From an uncultured Clostridia bacterium (GTDB lineage: Bacteria; Bacillota; Clostridia; Christensenellales; Aristaeellaceae): a stretch of DNA of 41,798 bases. A program made the position numbers and the translations under genes. This document shows positions 1-8,166 of the stretch, piece by piece. Numbering within the stretch: position 1 is the first letter of the stretch; the number at the start of each line of letters is the position of its first letter. The DNA is taken from assembly GCA_934670175.1 (NCBI GenBank), contig CAKUOX010000017.1:1-41798 (forward strand), in the 5' to 3' direction. The notes beneath the pieces were generated by a model that made no database searches, had not been told where the DNA came from, and was given only the letters and a program-made list of their open reading frames with translations.

Positions 1-818
1 GCGCACGGCGCGAAGCTGAACGCAGCGGGTAAGATCGAGGAAGGCACGAGCTACACGATCACCAACCTGGCGGAAGGCCACAGCGTGCAGACGGTTGCTA
101 TCGACGGCAGCGAGACCAACGTGGGCGAGTACCCGGGCAAGCTGGTACCCAACGGCGAGGTCATCGTAGACAAAGAAGGCAACGATGTGACCGCGAACTA
201 TGAGGTTACCCATGTAAACGGCAAGCTGACGATCACCGCACGGGACGCCGTGATTGTGGAGATCGTGGGCAACAATGCGACCTACGAATACGACGGCGAG
301 GAGCATGAGGCGACCGGCTATAAGGTCGAGCGCATCAGCAATAGCCTGTACACCGAAGCGGACTTCAGCCTTGCAGCCGGCGTGACGGCGCAGGCGAAGG
401 GCACGAACGTAGGCACATACAAGATGGGCCTCACGGACAAGAGCTTCGTGAACACGAACCCGAACTTCGCGAACGTGACCTTTGTCGTGACCGACGGCGA
501 GCTGGAGATTACGAAGCGCGGCGCGGGCGAGGACAAGGTCACCCTGACAGCGGCGGACAACACCGTTACCTACGACGGCCGGGCGCACGGCGCGAAGCTG
601 AACGCAGCGGGTAAGATCGAGGAAGGCACGAGCTACACGATCACCAACCTGGCGGAAGGACACAGCGTGCAGACGGTTGCCATCAGTGGCAGCGAGACCA
701 ATGCGGGCGTGTACCCGGGCAAGCTGGTTCCCAGCGGCGCGGTCATCGTAGACAAAGAAGGCAACGAGGTGACCGAGAACTATGAGGTTACCTATGTAAA
801 CGGTACGCTGACGATCAA
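1..818 (+). repeat. MBG-domain DNA repeats in the adhesin (1-236 and 583-818)
   Basis: Bases 1-236 and 583-818 are close copies offset by 582 bp (194 codons), with some substitutions. The region between and after them holds more divergent copies of the same domain type. They encode the repeating stalk modules of the adhesin. Confidence 0.8.
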
Positions 819-3800
819 CAAGTACACTCAGAAGGTGACCGTGACCGTCATTGAAAACAGCGCGACCGTGACCTACGACGGCGCTGAGCACAGCGTTTCC
901 GGCTACAAGTCCATGGCGGCGAACAACGCGCTGTATACCATCAAGGGCAGCGTCGAGGAGACCCCGACCGAGGCGTGGACTGCGAAGGGCACGAACGCGG
1001 GCGAATACCCAGTCGGCATCAAGGCTGGCGACTTCAAGAACATCAATGAGAACTTCGCGGACGTTGAATTCGTGATCGTGGACGGCGTTCTGACGATCAA
1101 CCCGATCAGCGCCAAGGTGGTGACCGTAACGATCACTGAGAACAGCGCGACCTACACCTACGACGGCACTGAGCACAGCGTTTCCGGCTACAAGTCCATG
1201 ACGGCCGACAATACGCTGTACGATGTGAAGACCAGCGTGACTGAGACCGAAACCGCAGCGTGGACTGCGAAGGGCACCAACGCGGGCACGTATGACGTTG
1301 GCATCGTGGCTGGCGACTTCGTGAACACGAACACGAACTTCACGAACGTTGAATTCGTGATCGTGGACGGCGCTCTGACGATCAATCCGATCACGGACAA
1401 GGTGACCGTAACGATCACTGAGAACAGCGGCACCGCAACCTACGACGGCAAGGAGCACAGCGTTTACGGCCACAAGTCCATGACGGCTGACAATGAGCTG
1501 TACGATGTGACCACCAGCGTAACCGCGACCCCGACTGAAGCGTGGACTGCGAAGGGCACGAACGTGGGCGAATACCCGGTCGGCATCGTGGCTGGCGACT
1601 TTAAGAACATCAATGGAAACTTCACGAATGTTGAATTCGTGATTGTGGACGGCGTTCTGAAGATCACTGAGGCGAGCATCAAAGACTATGTAACGCTGGA
1701 TACTGCCGATGTAACCAAGACGTATGATGGCGATCCTCATGCGACCGGCACGGCGAAGGCGATGGACAAGAACAACAATGTGCTGAAGATCGAGTACAGC
1801 GCAGACGGCGAGACGTGGACGGAAGACCCGAGCACGATCACTGCGACGGATGTTGCGGACAGCAAGACGGTCAACGTGCGCGTGTCGAGCGCGAACTACG
1901 ATGGCTATGTCGAGGGCACGCAGGAGCTGAAGATCACGAAGCGCAAGGTAACGCTGACGTCTGCGACGGACGGTAAGTCTTATGACGGTACGCCGCTGAC
2001 GAACAGCAACGTGACGGTAGGCGGCGACGGCTTCGCGAAGGGTGAAGGCGCGAGCTACGACGTGACGGGAACGATCACGAACGTGGGCAGTGTGGACAAT
2101 ACGTTCACCTACACGCTGAACGAGAACACGAATGCTGACAACTACGGGATCACCAAGTACGAAGGCAAGCTGACGGTCACGGGCGATAAGATCATCCCCG
2201 AGAAGACCACGCCTAATGTTGAAAGCAACTACAAGCTGGGCGACACGATCACGTTCACCATCACGGTGAAGAATGTCAGCACGGAGCCTGTGGAAAACAT
2301 CACCGTAGAGGATCAGATGGCCATCATCGTGGCGGGCGCGGGCTACACCGTATCTGCGGACGGCCAAACGGCGACGATCGACAGCCTCGCATCTGGTGCG
2401 CAGGTGGAGATCAAAGCGGGACATGTGGTGACTGAGGCCGACATCCTGGCGGGCACTGTGGGCAACACAGCGACGGTCACGTGGGATAATACCGAAAGGA
2501 ACGTGACGGCTAAGAGCGACGACATCGAGGATCCGAAGAGTGAACTGAAGGTGGTCAAGGAAACGACCAGCGAGCCGAAGAACGGCAAGACCTATGCGCT
2601 GGGCGAGGAGATCAAGTACACCATCACGGTGACGAACACCGGCAACCTGACGGCGACCGACATCGAAGTGACCGACAGCCTGAGCACGAATGAGGGCAAG
2701 GTGATCGGCACGATCGCATCGCTGGCGCCTGACGAGTCTAAGACCTTCAACTTCACCTACACGGTGACCGAGCAGGACATCCTGAACGGCAAGGTGCTGA
2801 ACGAGGCGACTGCGAAGGGCAAGACACCGGATGACAAGACCCCCGAAGGCAAGGACGAGCAGAAGGACGACACCGACGACATCGACACCACGCTGGAGGT
2901 AATCAAGACCTCCAACAAGCAGCCGGGCGAGAAAGCGAAGCTGGGCGAGAAGATCGAGTACACCATCACGGTGACGAACAAGGGCAATGTGTCCTATACG
3001 AACGTGAAGGTGGATGACGAACTGACCGGCCTGCACGAGACCATCGCAAAGCTGGGCGTGGGCGAAAGCAAGAAGTTCACCACCGAATGGATTGTGACGG
3101 AGGACGACATCCTGAACGGCAAGGTGCTGAACGTGGCGACCGCGAAGGGCGACGACGTTCCCGATCCGAAGGATCCCGAGAACCCGAAGACCCCCGAAGG
3201 CAAGGATGAGAAGAAGGACGACACCGAGGGTAAGAATAGCGCGCTGACGGTGGACAAGAAAACGACCAGCGAGCCGAAGAACGGCAAGACCTATGCGCTG
3301 GGCGAGGAAATCAAGTACACCATCACGGTGACGAACACCGGCAACCTGACGGCGACCGACATCGAAGTGACCGACAGCCTGAGCACGAATGAGGGCAAGG
3401 TGATCGGCACGATCGCATCGCTGGCGCCTGACGAGTCTAAGACCTTCAACTTCACCTACACGGTGACCGAGCAGGACATCCTGAACGGCAAGGTGCTGAA
3501 CGAGGCGACTGCGAAGGGCAAGACACCGGATGACAAGACCCCCGAAGGCAAGGACGAGCAGAAGGACGACACCGACGACATCGACACCACGCTGGAGGTA
3601 ATCAAGACCTCCAACAAGCAGCCGGGCGAGAAAGCGAAGCTGGGCGAGAAGATCGAGTACACCATCACGGTGACGAACAAGGGCAATGTGTCCTATACGA
3701 ACGTGAAGGTGGATGACGAACTGACCGGCCTGCACGAGACCATCGCAAAGCTGGGCGTGGGCGAAAGCAAGAAGTTCACCACCGAATGGATTGTGACGGA

Positions 3801-5037
3801 GGACGACATCCTGAACGGCAAGGTGCTGAACGTGGCGACCGCGAAGGGCGACAAAGTTCCCGATCCGAAGGATCCCGAGAACCCGAAGACCCCCGAGGGC
3901 GAGGGCGAGAAGAAGGACGACACCGAGGAGAAGAAGTCCAGCTTCACGGTGGTAAAGACGCTGACGAACCTGCCCGAGAAGGAATACTTCACGCTGGGCG
4001 AGACCGCGGAATTCGACATTACCGTGACGAACGACGGCAACCTGACGCTCACCGACCTCACCGTGACTGAGCAGCTCAGCGGCGCCAAGTACGCTGAGAG
4101 CAATGCCTACAGAGTGAATGGTGCAGACGCCATCATCGCGGAGCTCAAGCCGGGCGAGCAGGTGGTCATCAAGGCCAGCTACACCATCACCGAGGATGAC
4201 CTGGGCAACAAGGATCTGAAGAACGTGGTCACCGGTAAGGGCAAGGGCCCGGATGGCAAAGATCCGGAGGGCGGCGACGAAGAAGAAGTGCCGACCGACG
4301 ATGCGATCAGTGTCTCCGGCAGCAAGACCTGGGACGATCAGGACAACCGCTTCGAGGTTCGCCCCGAAACGATCACGCTGCGGCTCCATGCTGACGGCGC
4401 AGAGTACAAGACCGCTGAGATCGGTGCTGATCAGAACTGGACGTACAAGTTCAGCAAGCTGCCCAAGCACGCGAAGAGCGGCGCGGAGATCGTCTATACC
4501 GTGACGGAGGATGCGGTCGTGGGCTATGAGACCACCACCGTGGAGACCGATTCCGGCGTAAACTTCACCAACACGCTGCGTCAGTGTACGCTGCATATCG
4601 ACTACACCTACATCCGCCATAAGGGCGGCACGCCGCACGAGGCATTCCCGCCGGTGGATATGGTGCTCTACTACGGTCAGGAATACTCCGTGAAGTCGCC
4701 GAAGCTGTGGGGCTTCGTACCGAATATCCACAAGGTTGAGGGCGTTATTACGGAGGACACTGTGGTGCATGTCCTGTATTCGGGACTTGACTACACGCTG
4801 ACCATCGAGTATGTGTATGAGGACGGCACGACCGCCGCACCGACGCATACCGAAGTGCTGAAGATCTACGACAGATATGGCGTAGCTTCGCCGAAGATTC
4901 CGGGCTATGTGCCGACCTGGGAATTTGTTGCCGGATCGATGTACGCGCACGATGAGTACTATCGCATCGTTTACAGGGCGATCAAGCCGCAGGGCGTTGG
5001 AAACATCACGCTGAACCTGGGCGATTGCTTCGAGTAA
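1..5037 (+). CDS. Giant repeat-rich surface adhesin, 3' part (MBG, DUF11-like, Cna-B, MucBP-like domains)
   Basis: The frame is open from base 1, so the start lies outside the window; 1678 residues are visible. The order is: about five MBG/YDG-type beta repeats (residues 1-560, with recurring TYDGxxH and GTNxGxY motifs); a further YDG pair (560-730, KSYDGTPLT); six DUF11-like beta-sandwich units (about 730-1435, YTITVTNxGN followed by EATAKG); a Cna-B-like domain (about 1434-1527, SGSKTWDDQDN to VNFTNT); and two MucBP-like modules (about 1528-1660). These are surface-stalk and mucus-binding architectures, so the protein is probably extracellular and used in host or glycan adhesion. The C terminus ends GNITLNLGDCFE, with no LPxTG motif, membrane helix or charged tail, so sortase anchoring is not supported. 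Acidic linkers rich in P, K, D and E separate the DUF11-like units. Domain classes are recognised by motif only; the ligand is unknown. Confidence 0.9.
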   Translation, partial: AHGAKLNAAGKIEEGTSYTITNLAEGHSVQTVAIDGSETNVGEYPGKLVPNGEVIVDKEGNDVTANYEVTHVNGKLTITARDAVIVEIVGNNATYEYDGEEHEATGYKVERISNSLYTEADFSLAAGVTAQAKGTNVGTYKMGLTDKSFVNTNPNFANVTFVVTDGELEITKRGAGEDKVTLTAADNTVTYDGRAHGAKLNAAGKIEEGTSYTITNLAEGHSVQTVAISGSETNAGVYPGKLVPSGAVIVDKEGNEVTENYEVTYVNGTLTINKYTQKVTVTVIENSATVTYDGAEHSVSGYKSMAANNALYTIKGSVEETPTEAWTAKGTNAGEYPVGIKAGDFKNINENFADVEFVIVDGVLTINPISAKVVTVTITENSATYTYDGTEHSVSGYKSMTADNTLYDVKTSVTETETAAWTAKGTNAGTYDVGIVAGDFVNTNTNFTNVEFVIVDGALTINPITDKVTVTITENSGTATYDGKEHSVYGHKSMTADNELYDVTTSVTATPTEAWTAKGTNVGEYPVGIVAGDFKNINGNFTNVEFVIVDGVLKITEASIKDYVTLDTADVTKTYDGDPHATGTAKAMDKNNNVLKIEYSADGETWTEDPSTITATDVADSKTVNVRVSSANYDGYVEGTQELKITKRKVTLTSATDGKSYDGTPLTNSNVTVGGDGFAKGEGASYDVTGTITNVGSVDNTFTYTLNENTNADNYGITKYEGKLTVTGDKIIPEKTTPNVESNYKLGDTITFTITVKNVSTEPVENITVEDQMAIIVAGAGYTVSADGQTATIDSLASGAQVEIKAGHVVTEADILAGTVGNTATVTWDNTERNVTAKSDDIEDPKSELKVVKETTSEPKNGKTYALGEEIKYTITVTNTGNLTATDIEVTDSLSTNEGKVIGTIASLAPDESKTFNFTYTVTEQDILNGKVLNEATAKGKTPDDKTPEGKDEQKDDTDDIDTTLEVIKTSNKQPGEKAKLGEKIEYTITVTNKGNVSYTNVKVDDELTGLHETIAKLGVGESKKFTTEWIVTEDDILNGKVLNVATAKGDDVPDPKDPENPKTPEGKDEKKDDTEGKNSALTVDKKTTSEPKNGKTYALGEEIKYTITVTNTGNLTATDIEVTDSLSTNEGKVIGTIASLAPDESKTFNFTYTVTEQDILNGKVLNEATAKGKTPDDKTPEGKDEQKDDTDDIDTTLEVIKTSNKQPGEKAKLGEKIEYTITVTNKGNVSYTNVKVDDELTGLHETIAKLGVGESKKFTTEWIVTEDDILNGKVLNVATAKGDKVPDPKDPENPKTPEGEGEKKDDTEEKKSSFTVVKTLTNLPEKEYFTLGETAEFDITVTNDGNLTLTDLTVTEQLSGAKYAESNAYRVNGADAIIAELKPGEQVVIKASYTITEDDLGNKDLKNVVTGKGKGPDGKDPEGGDEEEVPTDDAISVSGSKTWDDQDNRFEVRPETITLRLHADGAEYKTAEIGADQNWTYKFSKLPKHAKSGAEIVYTVTEDAVVGYETTTVETDSGVNFTNTLRQCTLHIDYTYIRHKGGTPHEAFPPVDMVLYYGQEYSVKSPKLWGFVPNIHKVEGVITEDTVVHVLYSGLDYTLTIEYVYEDGTTAAPTHTEVLKIYDRYGVASPKIPGYVPTWEFVAGSMYAHDEYYRIVYRAIKPQGVGNITLNLGDCFE
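2560..3934 (+). repeat. Near-identical 699-bp tandem duplication inside the adhesin gene
   Basis: The block starting at 2560 recurs at 3259, an offset of 699 bp (233 codons), and runs to about 3235 and 3934. Each copy encodes two DUF11-like domains and their acidic linkers. I see only scattered differences, such as gag/gaa at about 2610/3309 and gacgac/gacaaa near 3153/3852, with more divergence in the last linker. Such close identity at synonymous sites implies recent duplication or gene conversion, and likely length variation between strains. Confidence 0.9.
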
Positions 5038-5045
5038 ATGGGTAG

Positions 5046-5073
5046 GCCCGACGCATGGAAACATGCGTCGGGC
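5046..5073 (+). terminator. Strong hairpin after the adhesin gene
   Basis: A perfect 12-bp stem (gcccgacgcatg, loop gaaa) begins 9 nt after the adhesin stop codon. No T-run follows, so it may be a terminator or only a 3'-end stabilising hairpin. The rest of the 214-nt gap (to 5251) holds one more small hairpin (cattcc-gctc-ggaatg, about 5119-5134). I see no gene in it and no clear promoter for the next gene. Confidence 0.6.
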
Positions 5074-5251
5074 GGTATCCCCGAGATCTGCGACAAAGCT
5101 CGAAAGCGCAAAATCACCATTCCGCTCGGAATGGAAACCGGCAAAACTCTGATCTGCCTTTCGGCTTTGCGGGCACAGCTGTTGCCATGCCGGAGGCACA
5201 AGGACGTCGACCGGTCGAACTCAAATGCTTAAGAATCGAGGAGCGAAGAGA

Positions 5252-7186
5252 ATGAAAAGGTTATTGGTATGTTTGCTCGCGCTGCTGCTGGCGCTGAACG
5301 GTCTCTGCGCTTTTGCCGAAACCGAGAATCACCTCACAGTGGGCACGACCACCGCGCTCAGCGGGAATTTCTTCACGGATATGTGGGGCAGCAACACCGC
5401 GGACATGGATGTGCGCGCGCTGATCCACGGCTGCAACATGGTCGAATGGAGCTACGCGATGGGTGCGTTCCGCCTCAACAGCGCAGTGGTGCGCGAGGTG
5501 ACCACCGCAGATGACAACGGAAACCGCGTCTACACCATCACGCTGAACGACGGCCTGCGCTACAGCGACGGCTCGAAGATCACCGCATGGGACTATGCGT
5601 TTTCCATCCTGCTGTCCGCAGCGCCCGAAATGAAGGCGATCGGCGCGGCAACCACCGGCGCCGACTACATCCTGGGCATCAACGATTACAAGAACTACGA
5701 GTATGACGCCGCCGACCCGCAGCCCAACGTGCTCTCCGGCGTGCGCGTGCTCAGCAGCAACAAGCTGGCCATCACCGTGCGGAAGGCGTACCTGCCCTTC
5801 TTCTACGAAATGGCGCTGCTGAACTATGTGCCCTACCCCATCTCCGAAATCGCGCCCGGCTGCAAGCTGGCCGATGACGGCGAAGGCGTCTACATCTGCA
5901 ACAGTGCGAAGGACGCCGAAGAACCGCTGTTCACTGCGGAGCTGCTGCAGGAGACCATCCTGAACCCCGAAACCGGCTATATGTCGCATCCCACCGTGGT
6001 CAGCGGCCCCTATCGCCTGGTTTCCTTCGATGGCGAGACCGCCGAGTTCGAAAAGAACAAGTATTTCAACGGCAATTCCGACGGCAGCAAGCCCGCCATC
6101 GCCGCGCTTACCTATAAGACCGTGCGCAACGAGGACATGATCGCCGCACTGGAAAACGGCGAGGTCGATCTGCTGAACAAGGTCACCAATGCGCAGGCCG
6201 TGGCAGACGGCAGCGCGCTGACGAACGGCGACCACTTTGTGATGAGCGATTATGCCCGCAGCGGCTTCAGCTTCATCAGCTTCAGCTGCGAGCGCCCGAC
6301 CGTCGGCGAACAGGCCGTGCGTCAGGCCATCGCGATGTGCCTGAATAAGGACGCGCTGGTCGAGGGCTATGTCGGCGAAAACGGCACGCGCGTGGACGGC
6401 TACTATGGCGAAGGCCAGTGGATGGTGCAGCTGCTCGAAGGCAAGATCGAGGCGCCCATCGTGAAGCCCGACGCCGAGACCGCTACCGAAGAGGAAAAGG
6501 CCGCCTATGAAGCCGAAAAGGCGGAATGGGATGCGCTGGAGATGAATCTGCCGACGTACGCGCTGGACGTGAACGCCGCAGCCGCCAAGCTGGACGAGGC
6601 GGGCTGGAACCTGAACAGGAACGGCGAGGCCTTTGATCCGGCAAACGACGACGTGCGCTGCAAGGAGATCGACGGTGAGCTGGTCGCGTTGGATCTGATG
6701 ATGATCTACCCCGAGGGCAATGCCATCGGCGATTACCTGCAGGCGAATTTCGTGGACAATCTGGCGCAGGCGGGCGTGAAGCTCACGGTGGAAGCCGTGC
6801 CCATGACCGAGCTGCTCGAGATCTACTACCGCCAGCAGGAGCGCGGCTGCGATATGATCTATCTGGCGACCAACTTCAACGCAGTGTTCGATCCGTCTAC
6901 GACCTTTGATCCGGACGACGCCTATCAGGGCGTGAACAACCGCACGGGCATTGCCGATCAGCAGCTCTACGAGCTGGCCGTGGCGATGCGCAAGACCGAG
7001 CCGGGCGACCTGCTGGGCTACTGCCGCAACTGGCTGGCCTTCCAGCAGCGCTGGGCAGAGGTGCTCCCCGCGATTCCGGTGTACTCCAACACCTATTATG
7101 ATTTCTACACCGCGTCGCTCAAGGATTACAACATTTCCGCCAACACCAGCTGGGCGCAGGCCATCGTGTCCGCCAGCCTGAAGTGA
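5252..7186 (+). CDS. Extracellular solute-binding protein, family 5 (peptide/OppA type)
   Basis: This 644-residue protein would capture oligopeptides or a similar solute outside the membrane for an ABC importer. The signal peptide is KR plus a leucine-rich core ending CAFA/ET. The cysteine near the cleavage site is not in a proper lipobox, so lipid anchoring is uncertain. Family features include YTITLNDGLRYSDG at about 95-110, VRKAYLPFFYE, and GPYRLVSFDGE followed by F-E-KNKYFNG. An acidic, alanine- and glutamate-rich insertion lies at about 410-430. The chosen start is the ATG with gaggagcg upstream; an in-frame ATG 27 nt earlier lacks a good site. No permease or ATPase is adjacent and a terminator follows, so it is an orphan that must share a transporter encoded elsewhere. 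Confidence 0.88.
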   Translation: MKRLLVCLLALLLALNGLCAFAETENHLTVGTTTALSGNFFTDMWGSNTADMDVRALIHGCNMVEWSYAMGAFRLNSAVVREVTTADDNGNRVYTITLNDGLRYSDGSKITAWDYAFSILLSAAPEMKAIGAATTGADYILGINDYKNYEYDAADPQPNVLSGVRVLSSNKLAITVRKAYLPFFYEMALLNYVPYPISEIAPGCKLADDGEGVYICNSAKDAEEPLFTAELLQETILNPETGYMSHPTVVSGPYRLVSFDGETAEFEKNKYFNGNSDGSKPAIAALTYKTVRNEDMIAALENGEVDLLNKVTNAQAVADGSALTNGDHFVMSDYARSGFSFISFSCERPTVGEQAVRQAIAMCLNKDALVEGYVGENGTRVDGYYGEGQWMVQLLEGKIEAPIVKPDAETATEEEKAAYEAEKAEWDALEMNLPTYALDVNAAAAKLDEAGWNLNRNGEAFDPANDDVRCKEIDGELVALDLMMIYPEGNAIGDYLQANFVDNLAQAGVKLTVEAVPMTELLEIYYRQQERGCDMIYLATNFNAVFDPSTTFDPDDAYQGVNNRTGIADQQLYELAVAMRKTEPGDLLGYCRNWLAFQQRWAEVLPAIPVYSNTYYDFYTASLKDYNISANTSWAQAIVSASLK

Positions 7187-7207
7187 AGCCGGATCGTTGA
7201 ATGAAAG

Positions 7208-7248
7208 AAGCCGCCTGTTCTCTCCGAAGGGAGAGAACAGGCGGCTTT
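7208..7248 (+). terminator. Rho-independent-type terminator after the peptide-binding protein
   Basis: A perfect 18-bp stem (7208-7225 with 7230-7247, loop gaag) ends in ttt. It lies 21 nt after the stop codon. Confidence 0.8.
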
Positions 7249-7251
7249 GTG

Positions 7252-7446
7252 CTTGTCAAAAGCTATTTTTGACAAGCATGTAGGCGGGGAAGCTCGCTCC
7301 CCCGCCACTGCCACCCTCACCAGTTTTTGCTGAAATCCTTTGGATTTCCGGGCGCAAAAACTGCAAGGAAACGATTTTTGCTCTGGAAAATGGGATTTCC
7401 CGCCGCAAAAATCGCCCCGTGCCCACCGTACATGCCGCTGGGCACG
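7252..7446 (+). repeat. Five-hairpin intergenic repeat, family 1, copy A
   Basis: A 195-nt element homologous to 38916-39109. It consists of five consecutive hairpins. H1 is 7252-7276 (cttgtcaaaa/ttttgacaag). H2 is 7283-7306 (ggcgggg/ccccgcc). H3 is 7321-7363 (cagtttttgc/gcaaaaactg, with an inner gaaatcc/ggatttc). H4 is 7372-7414 (cgatttttgc/gcaaaaatcg, with an inner ggaaa/tttcc). H5 is 7418-7446 (cgtgccca/tgggcacg). It starts 4 nt after a terminator stem and encodes no convincing protein. It could be a structured RNA or a mobile hairpin element. The 123 nt from here to the next promoter holds nothing else I recognise. Confidence 0.85.
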
Positions 7447-7569
7447 ATTGGAAGCTCAAAGGGGCTCTGTTTGTGCTGCCCTGCGGCGGCACGATATGCT
7501 ATTGAACCGCGCCAGCTCGCAAGACTTTGGCTTGACTGGTTCTTGTGTGTTAAAAAAGCGTCGCGGCTA

Positions 7570-7597
7570 TTGACAAGACGGTGTTTAATGCTATCAT
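7570..7597 (+). promoter_or_regulatory. Sigma-A-type promoter of the zinc uptake operon
   Basis: TTGACA at 7570-7575, a 16-nt spacer, and TATCAT at 7592-7597, 57 nt before the first gene. I saw no recognisable Zur palindrome overlapping it. Confidence 0.6.
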
Positions 7598-7653
7598 AGG
7601 GGCAAGCGTGGGGATAAGCCCGCGCACATTCATCCTGAAGGGAGGCGGCAGCC

Positions 7654-7950
7654 ATGAAGCAAACTCGGCGCATTTGGACGATCGCGCTTTGCAGCATGCT
7701 TGCCGCTCTTTTCATTCTGTCCGGCGTGCTGCTTGTTACACATGCTGGCCACGATTGCACAGGCGCGGATTGCCCTGTCTGCGCAGTCATTTCCGCTTCG
7801 CGCCGAATACTGCGCAGCCTGATTTCGACGGCGCTGCTGGGCGGCGCGGCGCTGATCATCGCGTGCCGCGTGCGCTGCGTTCTGGACGCATGGGCAGATG
7901 CGGGCTGCGTACGCACGCTCGTCGCTTTAAAGGTCAAGCTATCGGATTAA
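7654..7950 (+). CDS. Small membrane protein with HDCTGADCPVC motif, first gene of the zinc uptake operon
   Basis: A 98-residue protein with two predicted membrane helices (about 8-28 and 55-72). The loop between them carries AGHDCTGADCPVC, a His and Cys cluster that could bind a metal such as zinc. From memory, similar short proteins with an HxCTGxxCPxC motif occur beside zinc-uptake genes in Firmicutes. No function is established, and I infer a role in metal sensing or handling from context. The start is the ATG after gaagggaggcggcagcc. The next gene, znuA-like, begins 214 nt downstream behind a structured leader. Confidence 0.75.
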   Translation: MKQTRRIWTIALCSMLAALFILSGVLLVTHAGHDCTGADCPVCAVISASRRILRSLISTALLGGAALIIACRVRCVLDAWADAGCVRTLVALKVKLSD

Positions 7951-8166
7951 TTGAATATTCACCTCGGGCGGGAGAATCCGCAGGACAGGTCTGCGCAGGC
8001 GCACAGCGCGCGCAGCTGTGTTTTGCATACCCTTCGGAGTGCCGCGCAGCGCTTCGGACGTGAAAGGGTCTCCCGATAATGCTCGATCCGCCTCAGGCTT
8101 TTGTCCGCATTTCAGACAACGGCCCTGTTTTGCTGCGCTCAAAAAAGTATAGAGGTGAATATTCAT
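7951..8166 (+). promoter_or_regulatory. znuA leader with an inverted repeat able to mask the ribosome site and start codon
   Basis: The 15 bases at 7951-7965 (ttgaatattcacctc) are the reverse complement, at 14 of 15 positions, of 8152-8166 (gaggtgaatattcat). The downstream arm contains the znuA Shine-Dalgarno sequence and the first two bases of its ATG. In RNA the arms would pair and hide the start. In DNA each arm contains the palindrome GAATATTC and could bind a dimeric protein. No known riboswitch was recognised between the arms. Confidence 0.5.
8002..8024 (+). terminator. Small hairpin followed by TTTT in the znuA leader (possible attenuator)
   Basis: cacagc (8002-8007) pairs with gctgtg (8015-8020), followed by tttt. 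It lies between the small membrane protein gene and znuA, inside the long inverted repeat. It could terminate the upstream transcript partially or act as an attenuator. The stem is short, so this is tentative. Confidence 0.35.

Noticed and set aside
2560..3934. Possible CRISPR or satellite array
   Set aside because: The repeats are in frame within a coding sequence and far too long and continuous for CRISPR.
5074..5251. Possible riboswitch before the peptide-binding protein gene
   Set aside because: It has a few GCAAA and hairpin elements resembling parts of the c-di-GMP-I aptamer, but the conserved order and pairing could not be assembled. No support beyond local hairpins.
7317..7937. Open frames across hairpin repeat copy A on both strands
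   Set aside because: They run through inverted repeats, are not kept in sense between the two copies, and lack ribosome sites.
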